Origin: Lentisphaera marina
GTDB taxonomy: Bacteria > Verrucomicrobiota > Lentisphaeria > Lentisphaerales > Lentisphaeraceae
Direction of reading: 5' to 3'
Length of the DNA stretch: 64,000 nt
Assembly (NCBI RefSeq): GCF_028745505.1
Contig: NZ_JAQZZL010000002.1
Span: 1,550,001-1,614,000, forward strand
The notes beneath the pieces are model-generated. The model saw only the letters and a list, made by a program, of their open reading frames with translations. It searched no databases and was not told the origin of the DNA. This document shows positions 8,897 to 18,496 of the stretch, one piece after another. Within the stretch, counting starts at the first letter, position 1; every line of letters begins with the position of its first letter. The position numbers and the translations under genes are program-made.

Positions 8897-9457
8897 ATGA
8901 AAGTTAAGGTCCCAGTTCACGCGCATTGCTCCCAGTGTTTCAAAGAAGATTCACAAGAATTTACCTATGAACAAATGGGCCCCAACATTGCTGGCTTAGT
9001 GATTATTACTCTTGCCTTATTCATGTATGGCTTTTTTGGTTTATTCAGTATCCTACTTCTCTGCTTCGGAACCTTACTTTTTCGGAGAAGGCACTTAATT
9101 CTCATTTGCCATAGTTGCAAAAAAGCCCAGAGCTTAGACATTCACGACAAGACCTTACTCAATCAATTCATCATCCAAAACCAGCACCGCTTCCTCAGCC
9201 TCGACTTAGATCATGAACTCAAAAAACTGCGACTTCATTGCTTAGAGTTTGATGAAATTATTGCAGAGCAATGGAATTGTACTTATTGCGAAGAAGAGAA
9301 CCCAGGACATTTCCATGTATGTTGGAATTGCAGTAATCGGCGCATCCCACCGGGAATAGAAATGAAAGAAGATCTCTATGGCCCCGTGCCACAAAATATG
9401 CTCTCTAATCCACTGAGCTCCAATGAAATCAGGTTTGATAAAAACCACATAGAATGA
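8897..9457 (+). CDS. Membrane protein with zinc-ribbon motifs
   Basis: 186 aa protein of unknown function. It has an N-terminal CSQC pair, a hydrophobic hairpin around residues 33-58, a CHSC pair directly after it, and a C-terminal CTYC...CWNC pattern near residues 136-150 that resembles a RanBP2-like or rubredoxin-like zinc knuckle. The Cys pairs probably bind zinc on the cytoplasmic side of the membrane hairpin. It ends nine bases before the likely ldhA start, so the two genes may be cotranscribed. No catalytic motif is visible. Confidence 0.6.
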   Translation: MKVKVPVHAHCSQCFKEDSQEFTYEQMGPNIAGLVIITLALFMYGFFGLFSILLLCFGTLLFRRRHLILICHSCKKAQSLDIHDKTLLNQFIIQNQHRFLSLDLDHELKKLRLHCLEFDEIIAEQWNCTYCEEENPGHFHVCWNCSNRRIPPGIEMKEDLYGPVPQNMLSNPLSSNEIRFDKNHIE

Positions 9458-9466
9458 GGATTCATG

Positions 9467-10450
9467 ATGAAAATTGCCCTTTTTAGTTCAAAACCCTATG
9501 ATGAAAAATACTTTCAACGAGAAAATAAATTCAATCATGAAATCACCTACTTCAGTGCCCACCTAAATGAACAAACCCTAAGTCTTGCCAAGGGCTACTC
9601 GGCTATTTGTGTCTTTGTCAACGACCAAATCAATCGTGAAATGATTGCGACTCTCGCAAAAAACGGCACTCAGTTTATTGCTCTTCGCTGTGCAGGATTT
9701 AACAATGTCGATATCAAAGCTTGCGAAGAGTTCAAGGTTAAAGTCTGTCGAGTTCCTGCCTACTCCCCCTATGCAGTCGCGGAACATACTGTCGCCTTAA
9801 TGCTGACGCTCAATAGAAGAATCTATCGCGCCTATAACCGCGTCAAGGAAGGGAACTTTGCTCTTGATGGCTTATTGGGCTTTGATGTACATGGAAAAAC
9901 TGTTGGTATTATCGGCACAGGTAAAATTGGCGAGTGTTATGCCAATATTATGAATGGCTTTGGAGCTCGCCTGTTGTTTTTTGACCCTTTTGAAAACCCC
10001 AAATGTCAAAAAATGGGCGAGTACACTGATTTAGACACGCTATTTAAAAAGTCGGATATCATAAGTCTTCATTGCCCACTAAAAGCCGAGACTCATCATT
10101 TAATTAATGACGAAAGCATTGCTAAGATGAAGAATAAGGTGATGATTTTAAATACTAGCCGTGGAGCTTTAATAGATACCAAGGCATTAATCAAGGGACT
10201 CAAAAGCTCTAGCATTGGATCCGTAGGACTCGACGTCTACGAAGAAGAAGCTGACCTCTTCTTTGAGGACTGTTCCGACACCATCATTCAAGATGATGAC
10301 TTCATGCGCCTTACCACCTTTCCAAACGTTATCATTACCGGTCATCAAGCTTTCTTTACTTCAACAGCCTTATCCAACATCGCCGAAACGACTTTGCAGA
10401 ACCTCGATGACCTCCAACACGAGAGGCTCTGCCAAAACCTAGTTGAATAA
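9467..10450 (+). CDS. ldhA: D-lactate dehydrogenase (LdhA type)
   Basis: NAD-dependent D-2-hydroxyacid dehydrogenase reducing pyruvate to D-lactate in the cytoplasm. The N-terminus MKIALFSSKPYDEKYF, the ALRCAGFNNVD segment, VPAYSPYAVAEH, the Rossmann loop GIIGTGKIG, LHCPL and the catalytic-His segment TGHQAFFT follow E. coli LdhA closely over the whole length. I place the start at the second of two adjacent ATG codons because GAGGA is then six bases upstream; the first would leave only three. It converges directly on the aldo/keto reductase gene, whose stop is the next base. A role in fermentation is likely. Confidence 0.92.
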   Translation: MKIALFSSKPYDEKYFQRENKFNHEITYFSAHLNEQTLSLAKGYSAICVFVNDQINREMIATLAKNGTQFIALRCAGFNNVDIKACEEFKVKVCRVPAYSPYAVAEHTVALMLTLNRRIYRAYNRVKEGNFALDGLLGFDVHGKTVGIIGTGKIGECYANIMNGFGARLLFFDPFENPKCQKMGEYTDLDTLFKKSDIISLHCPLKAETHHLINDESIAKMKNKVMILNTSRGALIDTKALIKGLKSSSIGSVGLDVYEEEADLFFEDCSDTIIQDDDFMRLTTFPNVIITGHQAFFTSTALSNIAETTLQNLDDLQHERLCQNLVE

Positions 10451-11437
10451 CTAAGCCAAAATTTGATCGATTGCCTTTAACTCTTTTTCTGTAAAGTCGA
10501 GTTTTGCTAAACTCGCTACGGCATCTTCAACATGAGAAATGCGACTCGCTCCTAAAATTACTGAAGTCATAGCCGGTTGACGTAATACCCAGGCAATTGC
10601 CATTTGTGAAAGCTTTTGCCCTCTCGCCTCAGCCAATTCATTCAAAGCCGTAATTTTTTGGATTGTGACTTCATCAATTTGATTGGCATCCAAAGCCCCT
10701 GTACTCTTGGCTGCACGCGAATCCTCTGGAATACCATTGAGGTATTTAGCTGTCAGCAGGCCTTGAGCTAATGAAGAAAAGCTAATACAACCCATACCTT
10801 CGTCTTGGACTGTTTCTAATAAATCATCTTCCACCCAACGATTGAGCATGCTGTAGGAAGGCTGATGAATAAGACAAGGCGTTCCCAAGTCTTTCAAAAT
10901 AGCAGCAGCTTTCCTGGTATTTTCGGCATCATAAGATGAGATAGCTACGTAAAGTGCTTTGCCGGCTCGAACTATTGAATCAAGTGCTCCCATAGTTTCT
11001 TCTAAAGGAGTCTCTGGATCAAAGCGGTGCGAATAAAAAATATCCACGTAATCCAAACCCATGCGCTTTAGGCTTTGATCACAACTAGCTATGAGGTATT
11101 TACGTGAACCCCATTCACCATAAGGGCCTGGCCACATGTCGTAGCCCGCTTTTGATGAAATGATTAATTCATCTCGATAAAGACCTAAGCCTTCAATTAA
11201 AATCTTACCAAAATTACTTTCTGCGCTTCCAGCAGGAGGACCATAGTTATTAGCTAAATCAAAATGAGTGATTCCCAAATCAAAAGCTCGATGAGTCATT
11301 GCCTTGGCGTTCTCATAAGTATCCACCCCACCCCAGTTATGCCACAAGCCTAGTGACACCGCAGGCAACTTGAGCCCGCTCTTTCCACAGCGTTTATAAA
11401 TCATATGATCATATCTATTTTCATCCGCTAAGTACAT
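10451..11437 (-). CDS. YghZ-type aldo/keto reductase (L-glyceraldehyde-3-phosphate reductase-like)
   Basis: 328 aa NADPH-dependent aldo/keto reductase. Similarity to E. coli YghZ (Gpr) is visible from end to end: CGKSGL near the start, GLWHNWGG, ITHFDLANNYGPP with the catalytic Asp and Tyr, SSKAGYDMWPGPYG with the Lys, YSHRFD with the His, and GASRISHVEDAV near the end. The start chosen gives an N-terminus like YghZ and has AGGAGA five bases upstream; a longer form starting at 11473 would bury that site. YghZ-type enzymes reduce L-glyceraldehyde-3-phosphate and methylglyoxal. A sugar permease gene lies upstream on the same strand, but a terminator separates them. Confidence 0.85.
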   Translation of the reverse strand: MYLADENRYDHMIYKRCGKSGLKLPAVSLGLWHNWGGVDTYENAKAMTHRAFDLGITHFDLANNYGPPAGSAESNFGKILIEGLGLYRDELIISSKAGYDMWPGPYGEWGSRKYLIASCDQSLKRMGLDYVDIFYSHRFDPETPLEETMGALDSIVRAGKALYVAISSYDAENTRKAAAILKDLGTPCLIHQPSYSMLNRWVEDDLLETVQDEGMGCISFSSLAQGLLTAKYLNGIPEDSRAAKSTGALDANQIDEVTIQKITALNELAEARGQKLSQMAIAWVLRQPAMTSVILGASRISHVEDAVASLAKLDFTEKELKAIDQILA

Positions 11438-11517
11438 AAACTCTCCTAAACTCATTAATTGTAATAAGATCATGATGACATGAGAATTTCATTTGATCAA
11501 ATCTTATGACGCTATAC

Positions 11518-11551
11518 AAAAAAAGGCCCCTCGAAAAAATTCCGAGGGGCC
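11518..11551 (-). terminator. Rho-independent terminator after sugar permease gene
   Basis: A nine-pair GC-rich stem (11525-11533 with 11543-11551) with a nine-base loop is followed on the minus strand by seven U. It lies just past the stop of the FucP-like permease gene and separates it from the aldo/keto reductase. Confidence 0.9.
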
Positions 11552-11572
11552 CTTAAAAATCTAGCTAAAGAT

Positions 11573-12901
11573 TTAGTCGTGAACAATACCGACTTCTTCT
11601 TCTTTATTGTGTGCAATGATACCATAGATTGCTACGAGAATGAAACTCGCGAATGGCATGAGGTAACAGAGGTTGATACCCATTTTATCACTTAATAAAC
11701 CTTGAGTTGGAACGAGTACAGCTCCACCAACGATTGCCATGATGATACCAGAACCACCGAGTTTTCTATCATTGTCATCAAGTCCAGTAAGACCGAGACC
11801 GTAAATAGTTGGGAAACAAAGTGACATACAAGCAGAGATTGCTACGAGTGCATAACCGCCCGTTGCTCCACCACCCCAAATAACTACAGCACAAAGGATC
11901 GCTGCAATTGATGTGATGATTGTTAGTAGACGAGCTGGATCAATGAACTTCATTAGGAAAGTACAAATAAAACGCGAAGCAGTGAAGAGAAAGAGACCGA
12001 TAATCATATAATTAGAGGCTTCTTTAGGCTCTGAAATTGTAGGGTTATTTGCAATTACATAGTCAATTGTGTAAGTCCACACACCAATTTGACAGCCAAC
12101 ATAGAAAAATTGAGCAATAACTGACATTACGTAGTTTTTGTTTTTAAAGAGACGACCAACTGTAGGGCCAAATGCGTGCTCTGGCTTGTGATCATCTTCC
12201 TCTTCTCCACCCTTAGGGAATTTCTTGATTAAGATAATGATACCGAGAATTAAACTCACCACACCAATAATAGCATATGCAACAACGACATTCGAAAGTT
12301 CTTTACCTTGAATTTCAGCGAGTTTTTCTGGAGCTTCTGTAGCCATAGCTACACGCTCGTCTTCAGTGATTTTTGCGAGTCCGCCAAGAATAAGTTCTTT
12401 ACCTAAAAATAAACCCGCAAGTGAACCGATGGGGTTAAAAGACTGCGCAAGGTTAATACGACGGGTTGCTGACTCATCTGGTCCCATTGAAATAACATAA
12501 GGAGCCACACATGTTTCTAAAATCGCACAACCACCGGCGAAAACATAGAAAGCAATTAAAAAGAATGTAAAACTAGACACTTGACTCGCAGGGAAACATA
12601 AAAATGCTCCTATTGCGTAAACGAAAAGACCTGAAACTACACCCGTTTTGTAAGAGAATTTTTTAATAATAAAAGCTGCAGGTAAAGCCATACAGAAATA
12701 TGCACCATAAAATGCCATTTGAATCATCGATGAATGTAATTGAGTCATACTCATTACACGCTTAAAAGCAGGCACCAACATGTCAGTCATGTTATTAGCT
12801 GCACCCCAAAGAGCAAATGGAATTGTGAGAAGGATAAAACAAATTCCCATTCCCTTAAATACTAAAGCGTTGCCGCCTGTATTACTTGTGTTTTCTGACA
12901 T
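11573..12901 (-). CDS. FucP-like sugar:proton symporter (MFS)
   Basis: 442 aa major facilitator protein with 12 predicted membrane helices and a hydrophilic central loop rich in Glu, Asp and His. It follows E. coli FucP throughout: GAANNMTDMLVPAF carries the Asp equivalent to FucP Asp46, and CAILETCVAPYV carries the Glu equivalent to Glu135, both essential for proton-coupled L-fucose uptake. FucP also accepts L-galactose and D-arabinose, so this could feed the L-galactose cluster about 38 kb away in this window; that link is inference. AGGA lies before the start and a terminator follows the gene. GlcNAc or glucose/galactose transport (NagP or GlcP relatives) remains possible. Confidence 0.85.
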   Translation of the reverse strand: MSENTSNTGGNALVFKGMGICFILLTIPFALWGAANNMTDMLVPAFKRVMSMTQLHSSMIQMAFYGAYFCMALPAAFIIKKFSYKTGVVSGLFVYAIGAFLCFPASQVSSFTFFLIAFYVFAGGCAILETCVAPYVISMGPDESATRRINLAQSFNPIGSLAGLFLGKELILGGLAKITEDERVAMATEAPEKLAEIQGKELSNVVVAYAIIGVVSLILGIIILIKKFPKGGEEEDDHKPEHAFGPTVGRLFKNKNYVMSVIAQFFYVGCQIGVWTYTIDYVIANNPTISEPKEASNYMIIGLFLFTASRFICTFLMKFIDPARLLTIITSIAAILCAVVIWGGGATGGYALVAISACMSLCFPTIYGLGLTGLDDNDRKLGGSGIIMAIVGGAVLVPTQGLLSDKMGINLCYLMPFASFILVAIYGIIAHNKEEEVGIVHD

Positions 12902-13332
12902 AAACCCGTCCTATATATATTTAAATCTACATTTTATTTTCATGTACTTTTCATCAAAAAATTTAACTCAAGCACATTTATGACAGCCTCAGCTTATCGT
13001 TGTCGTACTTAAAGTTCAATAGACAAAGCTGTGTTTTTTATATATTTTGAGGATTTTTATCATCAGATTTTATAAATTTAACACATATTGAATTTTTACT
13101 GTTAACTTACTATCACTTGATATGTAGGTGTAAACTCTATACAAAGCACTTAGATCATAAATCATTCACAATACCTTAGACTTTTAGGATGGTGAATAAT
13201 CACTAAGACTCACAAAGGTAAAGCATGCAGAATACATACCGATTCAATTCACTTATAATTCGTCTTGATTAATCTTGTAAAAACAAGCTTGTCGCTTAAA
13301 TTTTGCCCATAGTGTCAATTTGGGGATAAAAA
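12902..13332. other. Divergent intergenic region (permease/mrp operon)
   Basis: 431 bases without a credible gene. It must hold the promoters of the FucP-like gene (leftward) and the mrp operon (rightward). A TTGATA...TATACA pair at 13117-13143 has a spacer of only 15 bases, so I do not call it. A small CTTGT/ACAAG hairpin lies about 60 bases before the mrp start. I see no known riboswitch or tRNA. Confidence 0.5.
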
Positions 13333-15633
13333 ATGTTTCTGCTACTATCTGTTGCCTTGATATTCATGGCTGCTTTTGCGACTCCCGCAATTGCAAGATT
13401 CATACCACATAAGCAACGATTTCTTTTTGCTCTCGTACCGGCTACATCTTTCGCCCTCATTTGCAGTAAAGCTTCTGATATTGCACAAGGACTCGCTATT
13501 AGCGAGGATTACACATGGATCCCTGCCTTTGACATCAACTTAAACTTTCGTTTAGATGGTTTAAGTTTCCTCATGGCCTTGCTCATAACTGGCATAGGCG
13601 CGCTCATCCTCACTTATGCTTCAGGCTACCTAAAGGGCTACGAAGCCAATACGCGCTTCTACACAATCATTCAAATTTTCATGGCTGCTATGCTGGGGCT
13701 TGTCTTGTCAGACAATCTTATTGCTATGTTTATTTTCTGGGAGCTTACTACTGTGAGTTCATTTTTACTCGTAGGCTTCAATCACGAAAACCCCGATGCA
13801 AGGAAGAAAGCATTGCAAGCCCTAATTGTGACGGCCGGCGGCGGCCTAGCGATGTTCGCAGGCATATTATTGCTAGGTAATGTCGCAGGTACGTATCAAG
13901 TCTCTGAATTGATCACTCATGCGGAGATGATCAAAAACCACAAACTTTACGAAGCCATTGTCATTCTAATCTGCTTGGGTGCTTTTACCAAATCGGCACA
14001 ATTCCCTTTCCACTTTTGGTTACCCAACGCCATGGCTGCACCCACTCCAGTCAGTGCCTATCTGCACTCGGCTACAATGGTTAAAGCCGGGGTATTCCTT
14101 TTAGCTCGGCTCACTCCTGTTTTAGGCGGCACAAGCTTCTGGCTTCATTTACTTGTTTATGTGGGCGGATTTACTATGATTCTCGCAGCGAGCTTAGGTT
14201 TAATTTACCGCGACCTAAAAAAGATCCTCGCTTATTCAACTTTAAGTGTTTTAGGGATCATCACCCTGCTCATTGGCATGGGCACTGAATTTAGTTTCAA
14301 AGCAGCCATCATGATGCTCTTTGCTCATGCACTATACAAGGCCACTTTGTTTATGGTTGCTGGTTCCATTGATCATGAAACGGGAACACGGGATATCACC
14401 CGACTTCGCGGACTCCGCAAAGTTATGCCTTGGACTTTTGCAGCAGCAGGCTTAGCCGCCCTCTCCCAAGCGGGCTTCCCTCCCTTCACTGGTTTCTTGG
14501 CTAAAGAATACTTTTACGGTAGTGCATTAGATCACAATATGAAGATCTTGCTTATTAGTTCAGCTTTCATATCAAGCATGTTCCTCTTTGTCTTGGCCTT
14601 TAAAATTGGCTTTCACCCATTTCTAGGGAGAGAAAACAAGAAAATCCACGCTCATGAAGCACCTCCAACTATGCTGATTGGCCCGGTAACTTTAGGCTTA
14701 TTAAGTTTATTATTCGGCTTATTTCCTGGCCCTATTGCTAAATACATTTTAAGTCCTGCCCTTGCAAGCTTCAACACCACTTTCCACCCTGTAAAACTCA
14801 AACTTTGGCATGGTGTCAACACCGCTTTAATCCTTAGTTTAATCACTCTTACTTGTGGCTTTGGCCTCTATAAACTACGTAAAAAAATCCGTCAAAATGC
14901 TACCGGCGTGGACGACAAACTCAATATTCAATTCGATCAATCTTTTGCCAATGGCCTAGAAAGTTTTATCAAATTTGCCAAATGGTCCACCAAGCTCATC
15001 CAAAGTGGCTCTCTACGTTCCTATATGATTATCACCATCTCGGCTTTTGCTGGATTACTCCTCTACATCCTCCTCTATGTAGGTGGGATGCCTGAATTCT
15101 ATAAATTCTCTCACGTCAAACCCATCACATTGGCATTTCTTGTTGCTTTAGCTATCGTCACAATCGTGGCTTGTACAACACTTTCCCGAATGACGGCCTT
15201 GCTTTCCTTGGGCGTTATTGGTTTTGGTATCACTCTGATCTACATGATGTATGGAGCTCCTGACCTTGCCTTTACACAAATTTTAGTTGAAACCCTCACT
15301 GTTGTGATGTTTATGGTTGTGATCCACAAGCTCCCTCGATTTAAAGATTTTAGCACACGACGTAAAAAAGCCTTTGACGCCATCTTTGCCTCCATTGTTG
15401 GTATGACTGTCACTTTTTTAGTCATTAAAGCCCAGAATTTGAGTTCAAAAAACCCCGTCTCACAAATCTACGCAGAAACTAGTTACCTAGAGGCCCATGG
15501 ACGCAATGTTGTGAATGTTATTCTTGTTGATTTCAGAGCCTTTGATACTTTTGGTGAAATTGTTGTCTTAAGTATTGCCGGCCTCGGTGTTTCACTTCTC
15601 ATGCGCAACAACAAAAAGGAGGACACTGAATAA
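13333..15633 (+). CDS. mnhA: Na+/H+ antiporter subunit A (MrpA/MnhA)
   Basis: 766 aa integral membrane protein, the largest subunit of the multi-subunit Mrp sodium/proton antiporter and a relative of complex I subunit NuoL. About 20 membrane helices are visible. The NuoL-like core carries TKSAQFPFHFWLPNAM and APTPVSAYLHSATMVKAG with the conserved channel lysines. The C-terminal 200 residues are the extra MrpA domain (YGAPDLAFTQILVETL near residue 640). GGGGAT precedes the start. It is the first gene of a complete A-G operon and its stop overlaps mnhB by one base. It uses the proton gradient to expel Na+, supporting pH and salt homeostasis, as expected for a marine bacterium. Confidence 0.95.
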   Translation: MFLLLSVALIFMAAFATPAIARFIPHKQRFLFALVPATSFALICSKASDIAQGLAISEDYTWIPAFDINLNFRLDGLSFLMALLITGIGALILTYASGYLKGYEANTRFYTIIQIFMAAMLGLVLSDNLIAMFIFWELTTVSSFLLVGFNHENPDARKKALQALIVTAGGGLAMFAGILLLGNVAGTYQVSELITHAEMIKNHKLYEAIVILICLGAFTKSAQFPFHFWLPNAMAAPTPVSAYLHSATMVKAGVFLLARLTPVLGGTSFWLHLLVYVGGFTMILAASLGLIYRDLKKILAYSTLSVLGIITLLIGMGTEFSFKAAIMMLFAHALYKATLFMVAGSIDHETGTRDITRLRGLRKVMPWTFAAAGLAALSQAGFPPFTGFLAKEYFYGSALDHNMKILLISSAFISSMFLFVLAFKIGFHPFLGRENKKIHAHEAPPTMLIGPVTLGLLSLLFGLFPGPIAKYILSPALASFNTTFHPVKLKLWHGVNTALILSLITLTCGFGLYKLRKKIRQNATGVDDKLNIQFDQSFANGLESFIKFAKWSTKLIQSGSLRSYMIITISAFAGLLLYILLYVGGMPEFYKFSHVKPITLAFLVALAIVTIVACTTLSRMTALLSLGVIGFGITLIYMMYGAPDLAFTQILVETLTVVMFMVVIHKLPRFKDFSTRRKKAFDAIFASIVGMTVTFLVIKAQNLSSKNPVSQIYAETSYLEAHGRNVVNVILVDFRAFDTFGEIVVLSIAGLGVSLLMRNNKKEDTE

Positions 15634-16052
15634 TGCATTCTGTCATCATCATTCTCTCTGCTCGCCTTCTTTGCCCTATTCTCATGGCGATGGCTATTGC
15701 CTTTCTCTATCGTGGACACAACGACCCTGGGGGAGGCTTCATTGGCGGACTACTATTTACTGCCGCACTCATTTTAAAAATTCTCGCTATTGGAGCTGAA
15801 GAGTTCGAAAAACATCTATGGATGCAACCGAAGAATTTCCTAAGTTCAGGCTTAATCATGGCCGCTAGCGCTGGGATAATGCCGCTATTTGTCGGAAAAG
15901 CTTTCTTAGAGAGCCTTTGGTTCCCGACTTTTACACTGCCCATCCTCGGAAAAGTTCATATCGGAAGTCCTCTGCTCTTTGACCTCGGAGTTTTTATGGT
16001 GGTGATTGGCTTTGTACTTACTGTTGTTATTGATTTTGAGGAAGCCGCATAA
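15633..16052 (+). CDS. mnhB: Na+/H+ antiporter subunit B (MrpB/MnhB)
   Basis: 139 aa membrane subunit of the Mrp antiporter with four predicted helices. The segment RGHNDPGGGFIGGLL near residue 30 is the family signature. The start codon shares its A with the mnhA stop (TAATG) and the stop overlaps mnhC the same way, implying translational coupling and fixed stoichiometry. Length is typical. Confidence 0.95.
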   Translation: MHSVIIILSARLLCPILMAMAIAFLYRGHNDPGGGFIGGLLFTAALILKILAIGAEEFEKHLWMQPKNFLSSGLIMAASAGIMPLFVGKAFLESLWFPTFTLPILGKVHIGSPLLFDLGVFMVVIGFVLTVVIDFEEAA

Positions 16053-16405
16053 TGGAAACCCTTATTGCTATCCTCATTGGAATACTTTTTGCTGGCGGTG
16101 TGTATTGCCTTTTACAAAGAAGCCTCGTCCGTCTAGTTATTGGCATCATGCTAATAGGCCAAGGTGCGAACCTACTCACCTTTGCCGCTTCGGGTTTAAC
16201 TCGAAAACACACTGCGATCATCAAGAGTGGTGAAACTATTTTACAGGCACCTCACGCTGACCCGCTTCCCCAAGCCCTTGTTCTCACTGCCATAGTCATT
16301 GGCTTTGGTTTCACTGCCTTCTGCCTTGCACTACTGCACAGAACCTACAAAACTTTGGGCCATGACGACTTGGAAAAATTTAACACCACGGACACTGATA
16401 AATGA
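16052..16405 (+). CDS. mnhC: Na+/H+ antiporter subunit C (MrpC/MnhC)
   Basis: 117 aa NuoK-like subunit with three predicted helices. It carries GVYCLLQRSLVRLVIGIMLIGQGANLL near the N-terminus (read in parts, residues 16-50) and DPLPQALVLTAIVIGF in the third helix, both hallmarks of MrpC/NuoK. It overlaps mnhB by one base and mnhD by four. Confidence 0.95.
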   Translation: METLIAILIGILFAGGVYCLLQRSLVRLVIGIMLIGQGANLLTFAASGLTRKHTAIIKSGETILQAPHADPLPQALVLTAIVIGFGFTAFCLALLHRTYKTLGHDDLEKFNTTDTDK

Positions 16406-17898
16406 GTCCTTTACTACTTCCACTTCTCGTCCCCTTTATCGCGGCCTTATGCTGCACACTCTTTTCTAAAAGTTTAAAAGTTCAGCGAAGCATAAGCCTT
16501 ATTGCAGCAGTATTTCATTTAGCTGCATCCTTTAATCTCCTGCAAAACGTTCGCAGCGAAGGCATACAAGTTTATCTCAATGGTGGCTGGGCTGCAAATA
16601 TTGGAATTGCTCTAGTAGCCGATTTATTTAGCTCAATCATGCTTGTTATCACCGGTTTAATCTCTTTAGTGGTGCTCATTTATTCTCTCAAAGAAATGAG
16701 CGATAAACTACAATCTCGAGCTTACTTCCCCTTATTCAACTTCTTGATGATGGGAGTCAATGGTTCTTTCGTTACTGGCGACATCTTCAACCTCTACGTC
16801 TGGTTTGAAGTCATGTTACTATCTTCATTCATCCTCTTGGCCATGGGCAAAAAACCTGATCAATTAGAGGGTGCCATAAAATATGTTACCATCAATCTTT
16901 TCTCATCGATCCTCTTCCTCTCAGGAGCCGCCATTATCTATGCGAAGACAGGTTCACTCAACATGGCCGACATTGCCATGAGAATTGCTGAGAGCAGTGA
17001 TGAAAAGCTCCTCAACTCAACGGCCATCTTATTCCTTAGTTCCTTTGGTATTAAGTCAGCCCTCTTCCCCATGTTCCTATGGCTACCCGCCTCCTACCAC
17101 ACACCGCCAGTTTCAATCTCTTCACTTTTCGCAGGCTTACTCACTAAGGTGGGAATCTATGCCATGATCCGTACATTCACACTCATCTTCCCTTTAAATA
17201 ATGGTTTGCTGCAAGAGTTCTTCTATGTCATTGCCATCCTCACCATGGTGGTGGGCGTCTTGTGTGCTGCTTCACAATTTGAGATTCGAAAAATCCTTTC
17301 CGTACATATCGTGAGTCAAATCGGGTACATGATACTCGGCCTAGCCCTGTTTACTCCACTGGGTATTGCTGGCGCCATTTTCTACCTGCTTCACAACATC
17401 ATTGTCAAAACAAACCTCTTCCTCTTTAGTGGCGTTATATTACGCAAAAAAGGCAGCTGTGATTTAAAGAAAATTGGCGGATTATATAAAGTCAACCCAG
17501 GTTTTGCAACACTTTTTGCGCTCTCCGCATTTGCTTTAGCAGGCGTCCCTCCTCTCTCTGGTTTCTGGGCAAAATTTGTCGTCCTAAAAGCTGCTGCTGA
17601 TGCTCACGAATACTTGCTGCTTGGTTCAGGCCTTGCGGTTGGTGTTGTGACTCTATTTTCAATGACAAAAATCTGGGCTGAGGCCTTCTGGAAAAAACAA
17701 CCAGAAGAATACCCTGGCGTTGGCGAAGACACGGGCAATCAACCCTGGCAAATCATGCTCCCAATAGTTTTTCTAACAATCTGTACCTTTGCCTTAGGTA
17801 TATGGGGCGAGCTCATCTTCAACATTTGTGTTGAAGCAGCGGAACAGCTCCTCAACCCCACTGAATACATCAATGCCGTCATGGGAGAAGCTAAATGA
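16402..17898 (+). CDS. mnhD: Na+/H+ antiporter subunit D (MrpD/MnhD)
   Basis: 498 aa NuoN-like subunit with about 14 predicted helices. Seen in order are GDIFNLYVWFEVMLLSSF with the conserved Glu, GIKSALFPMFLWLPASY with the conserved Lys, TPPVSISSLFAGLLTKVGIYA and the late GVPPLSGFWAKF. MrpD with MrpA forms the proton-translocating core. ATGA overlaps join it to mnhC upstream and mnhE downstream. Confidence 0.95.
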   Translation: MSPLLLPLLVPFIAALCCTLFSKSLKVQRSISLIAAVFHLAASFNLLQNVRSEGIQVYLNGGWAANIGIALVADLFSSIMLVITGLISLVVLIYSLKEMSDKLQSRAYFPLFNFLMMGVNGSFVTGDIFNLYVWFEVMLLSSFILLAMGKKPDQLEGAIKYVTINLFSSILFLSGAAIIYAKTGSLNMADIAMRIAESSDEKLLNSTAILFLSSFGIKSALFPMFLWLPASYHTPPVSISSLFAGLLTKVGIYAMIRTFTLIFPLNNGLLQEFFYVIAILTMVVGVLCAASQFEIRKILSVHIVSQIGYMILGLALFTPLGIAGAIFYLLHNIIVKTNLFLFSGVILRKKGSCDLKKIGGLYKVNPGFATLFALSAFALAGVPPLSGFWAKFVVLKAAADAHEYLLLGSGLAVGVVTLFSMTKIWAEAFWKKQPEEYPGVGEDTGNQPWQIMLPIVFLTICTFALGIWGELIFNICVEAAEQLLNPTEYINAVMGEAK

Positions 17899-18215
17899 AA
17901 ATCATAAAACTCATTGCTTTTGTTCTTTTTTATATCAAAGAAGTTGTGATCACAAATGTGCAAGTTGCTTATGATGTATTAACCAAAAAACATCACATGA
18001 CCCCTGGTTTCGTCGCCATACCAGTAGAAGGCTTAAGTGATCGCCAGCTCTTAGTACTCTCCAACTTGCTTACGATGACACCCGGCTCAATAACTATTGA
18101 TTTATCGCAGGATAAGCAAACGCTCTTTATTCACGCCATGTACATAGAAACTGTCGATGAAGTACGCGAAGAAATCATCAGTAAGTACGTCAACAGAGTT
18201 AGGGAGGTTTTTTAA
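17895..18215 (+). CDS. mnhE: Na+/H+ antiporter subunit E (MrpE/MnhE)
   Basis: 106 aa subunit, shorter than the roughly 160 aa of many MrpE proteins because only one N-terminal hydrophobic segment is present. The cytoplasmic domain has the family pattern LSNLLTMTPGSITIDLS followed by LFIHAMYIE. It starts within the mnhD stop (ATGA) and ends in a one-base overlap with mnhF. Short MrpE forms occur in other phyla. Confidence 0.9.
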   Translation: MKIIKLIAFVLFYIKEVVITNVQVAYDVLTKKHHMTPGFVAIPVEGLSDRQLLVLSNLLTMTPGSITIDLSQDKQTLFIHAMYIETVDEVREEIISKYVNRVREVF

Positions 18216-18496
18216 TGGGCGAACTACAAATTTTCCCCTGGGCGATAATGAGTGCCTACGCCTTGCTCATTTCCGCTCTTGGCATTGCCACTTGGCGACT
18301 CATTTACGGCCCCAGCCTTTTTGACCGCGTTGTGGCCATGGACCTCATTTCTGCAGTCGTCATGTGTATTGCGGCTGTATTCGCTTTGGAAACTCAGAAC
18401 CCTGTTTTTCTTGAAATTTCTGTAGCCATTGCCGTCGTAACTTTCTTAGGCACCATTGCCTTTGCACGCTATCTTGAAGATGAGGAGGAAGAATGA
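18215..18496 (+). CDS. mnhF: Na+/H+ antiporter subunit F (MrpF/MnhF)
   Basis: 93 aa, three predicted helices. GPSLFDRVVAMDLIS near residue 30 is the MrpF signature, including the conserved Asp in the second helix. It overlaps mnhE by one base and mnhG by four, so it lies fully within the coupled operon. Confidence 0.93.
   Translation: MGELQIFPWAIMSAYALLISALGIATWRLIYGPSLFDRVVAMDLISAVVMCIAAVFALETQNPVFLEISVAIAVVTFLGTIAFARYLEDEEEE

Noticed and set aside
10451..11473. Start of the YghZ-like gene at 11473
   Set aside because: The shorter start restores the family N-terminus and has AGGAGA at correct spacing.
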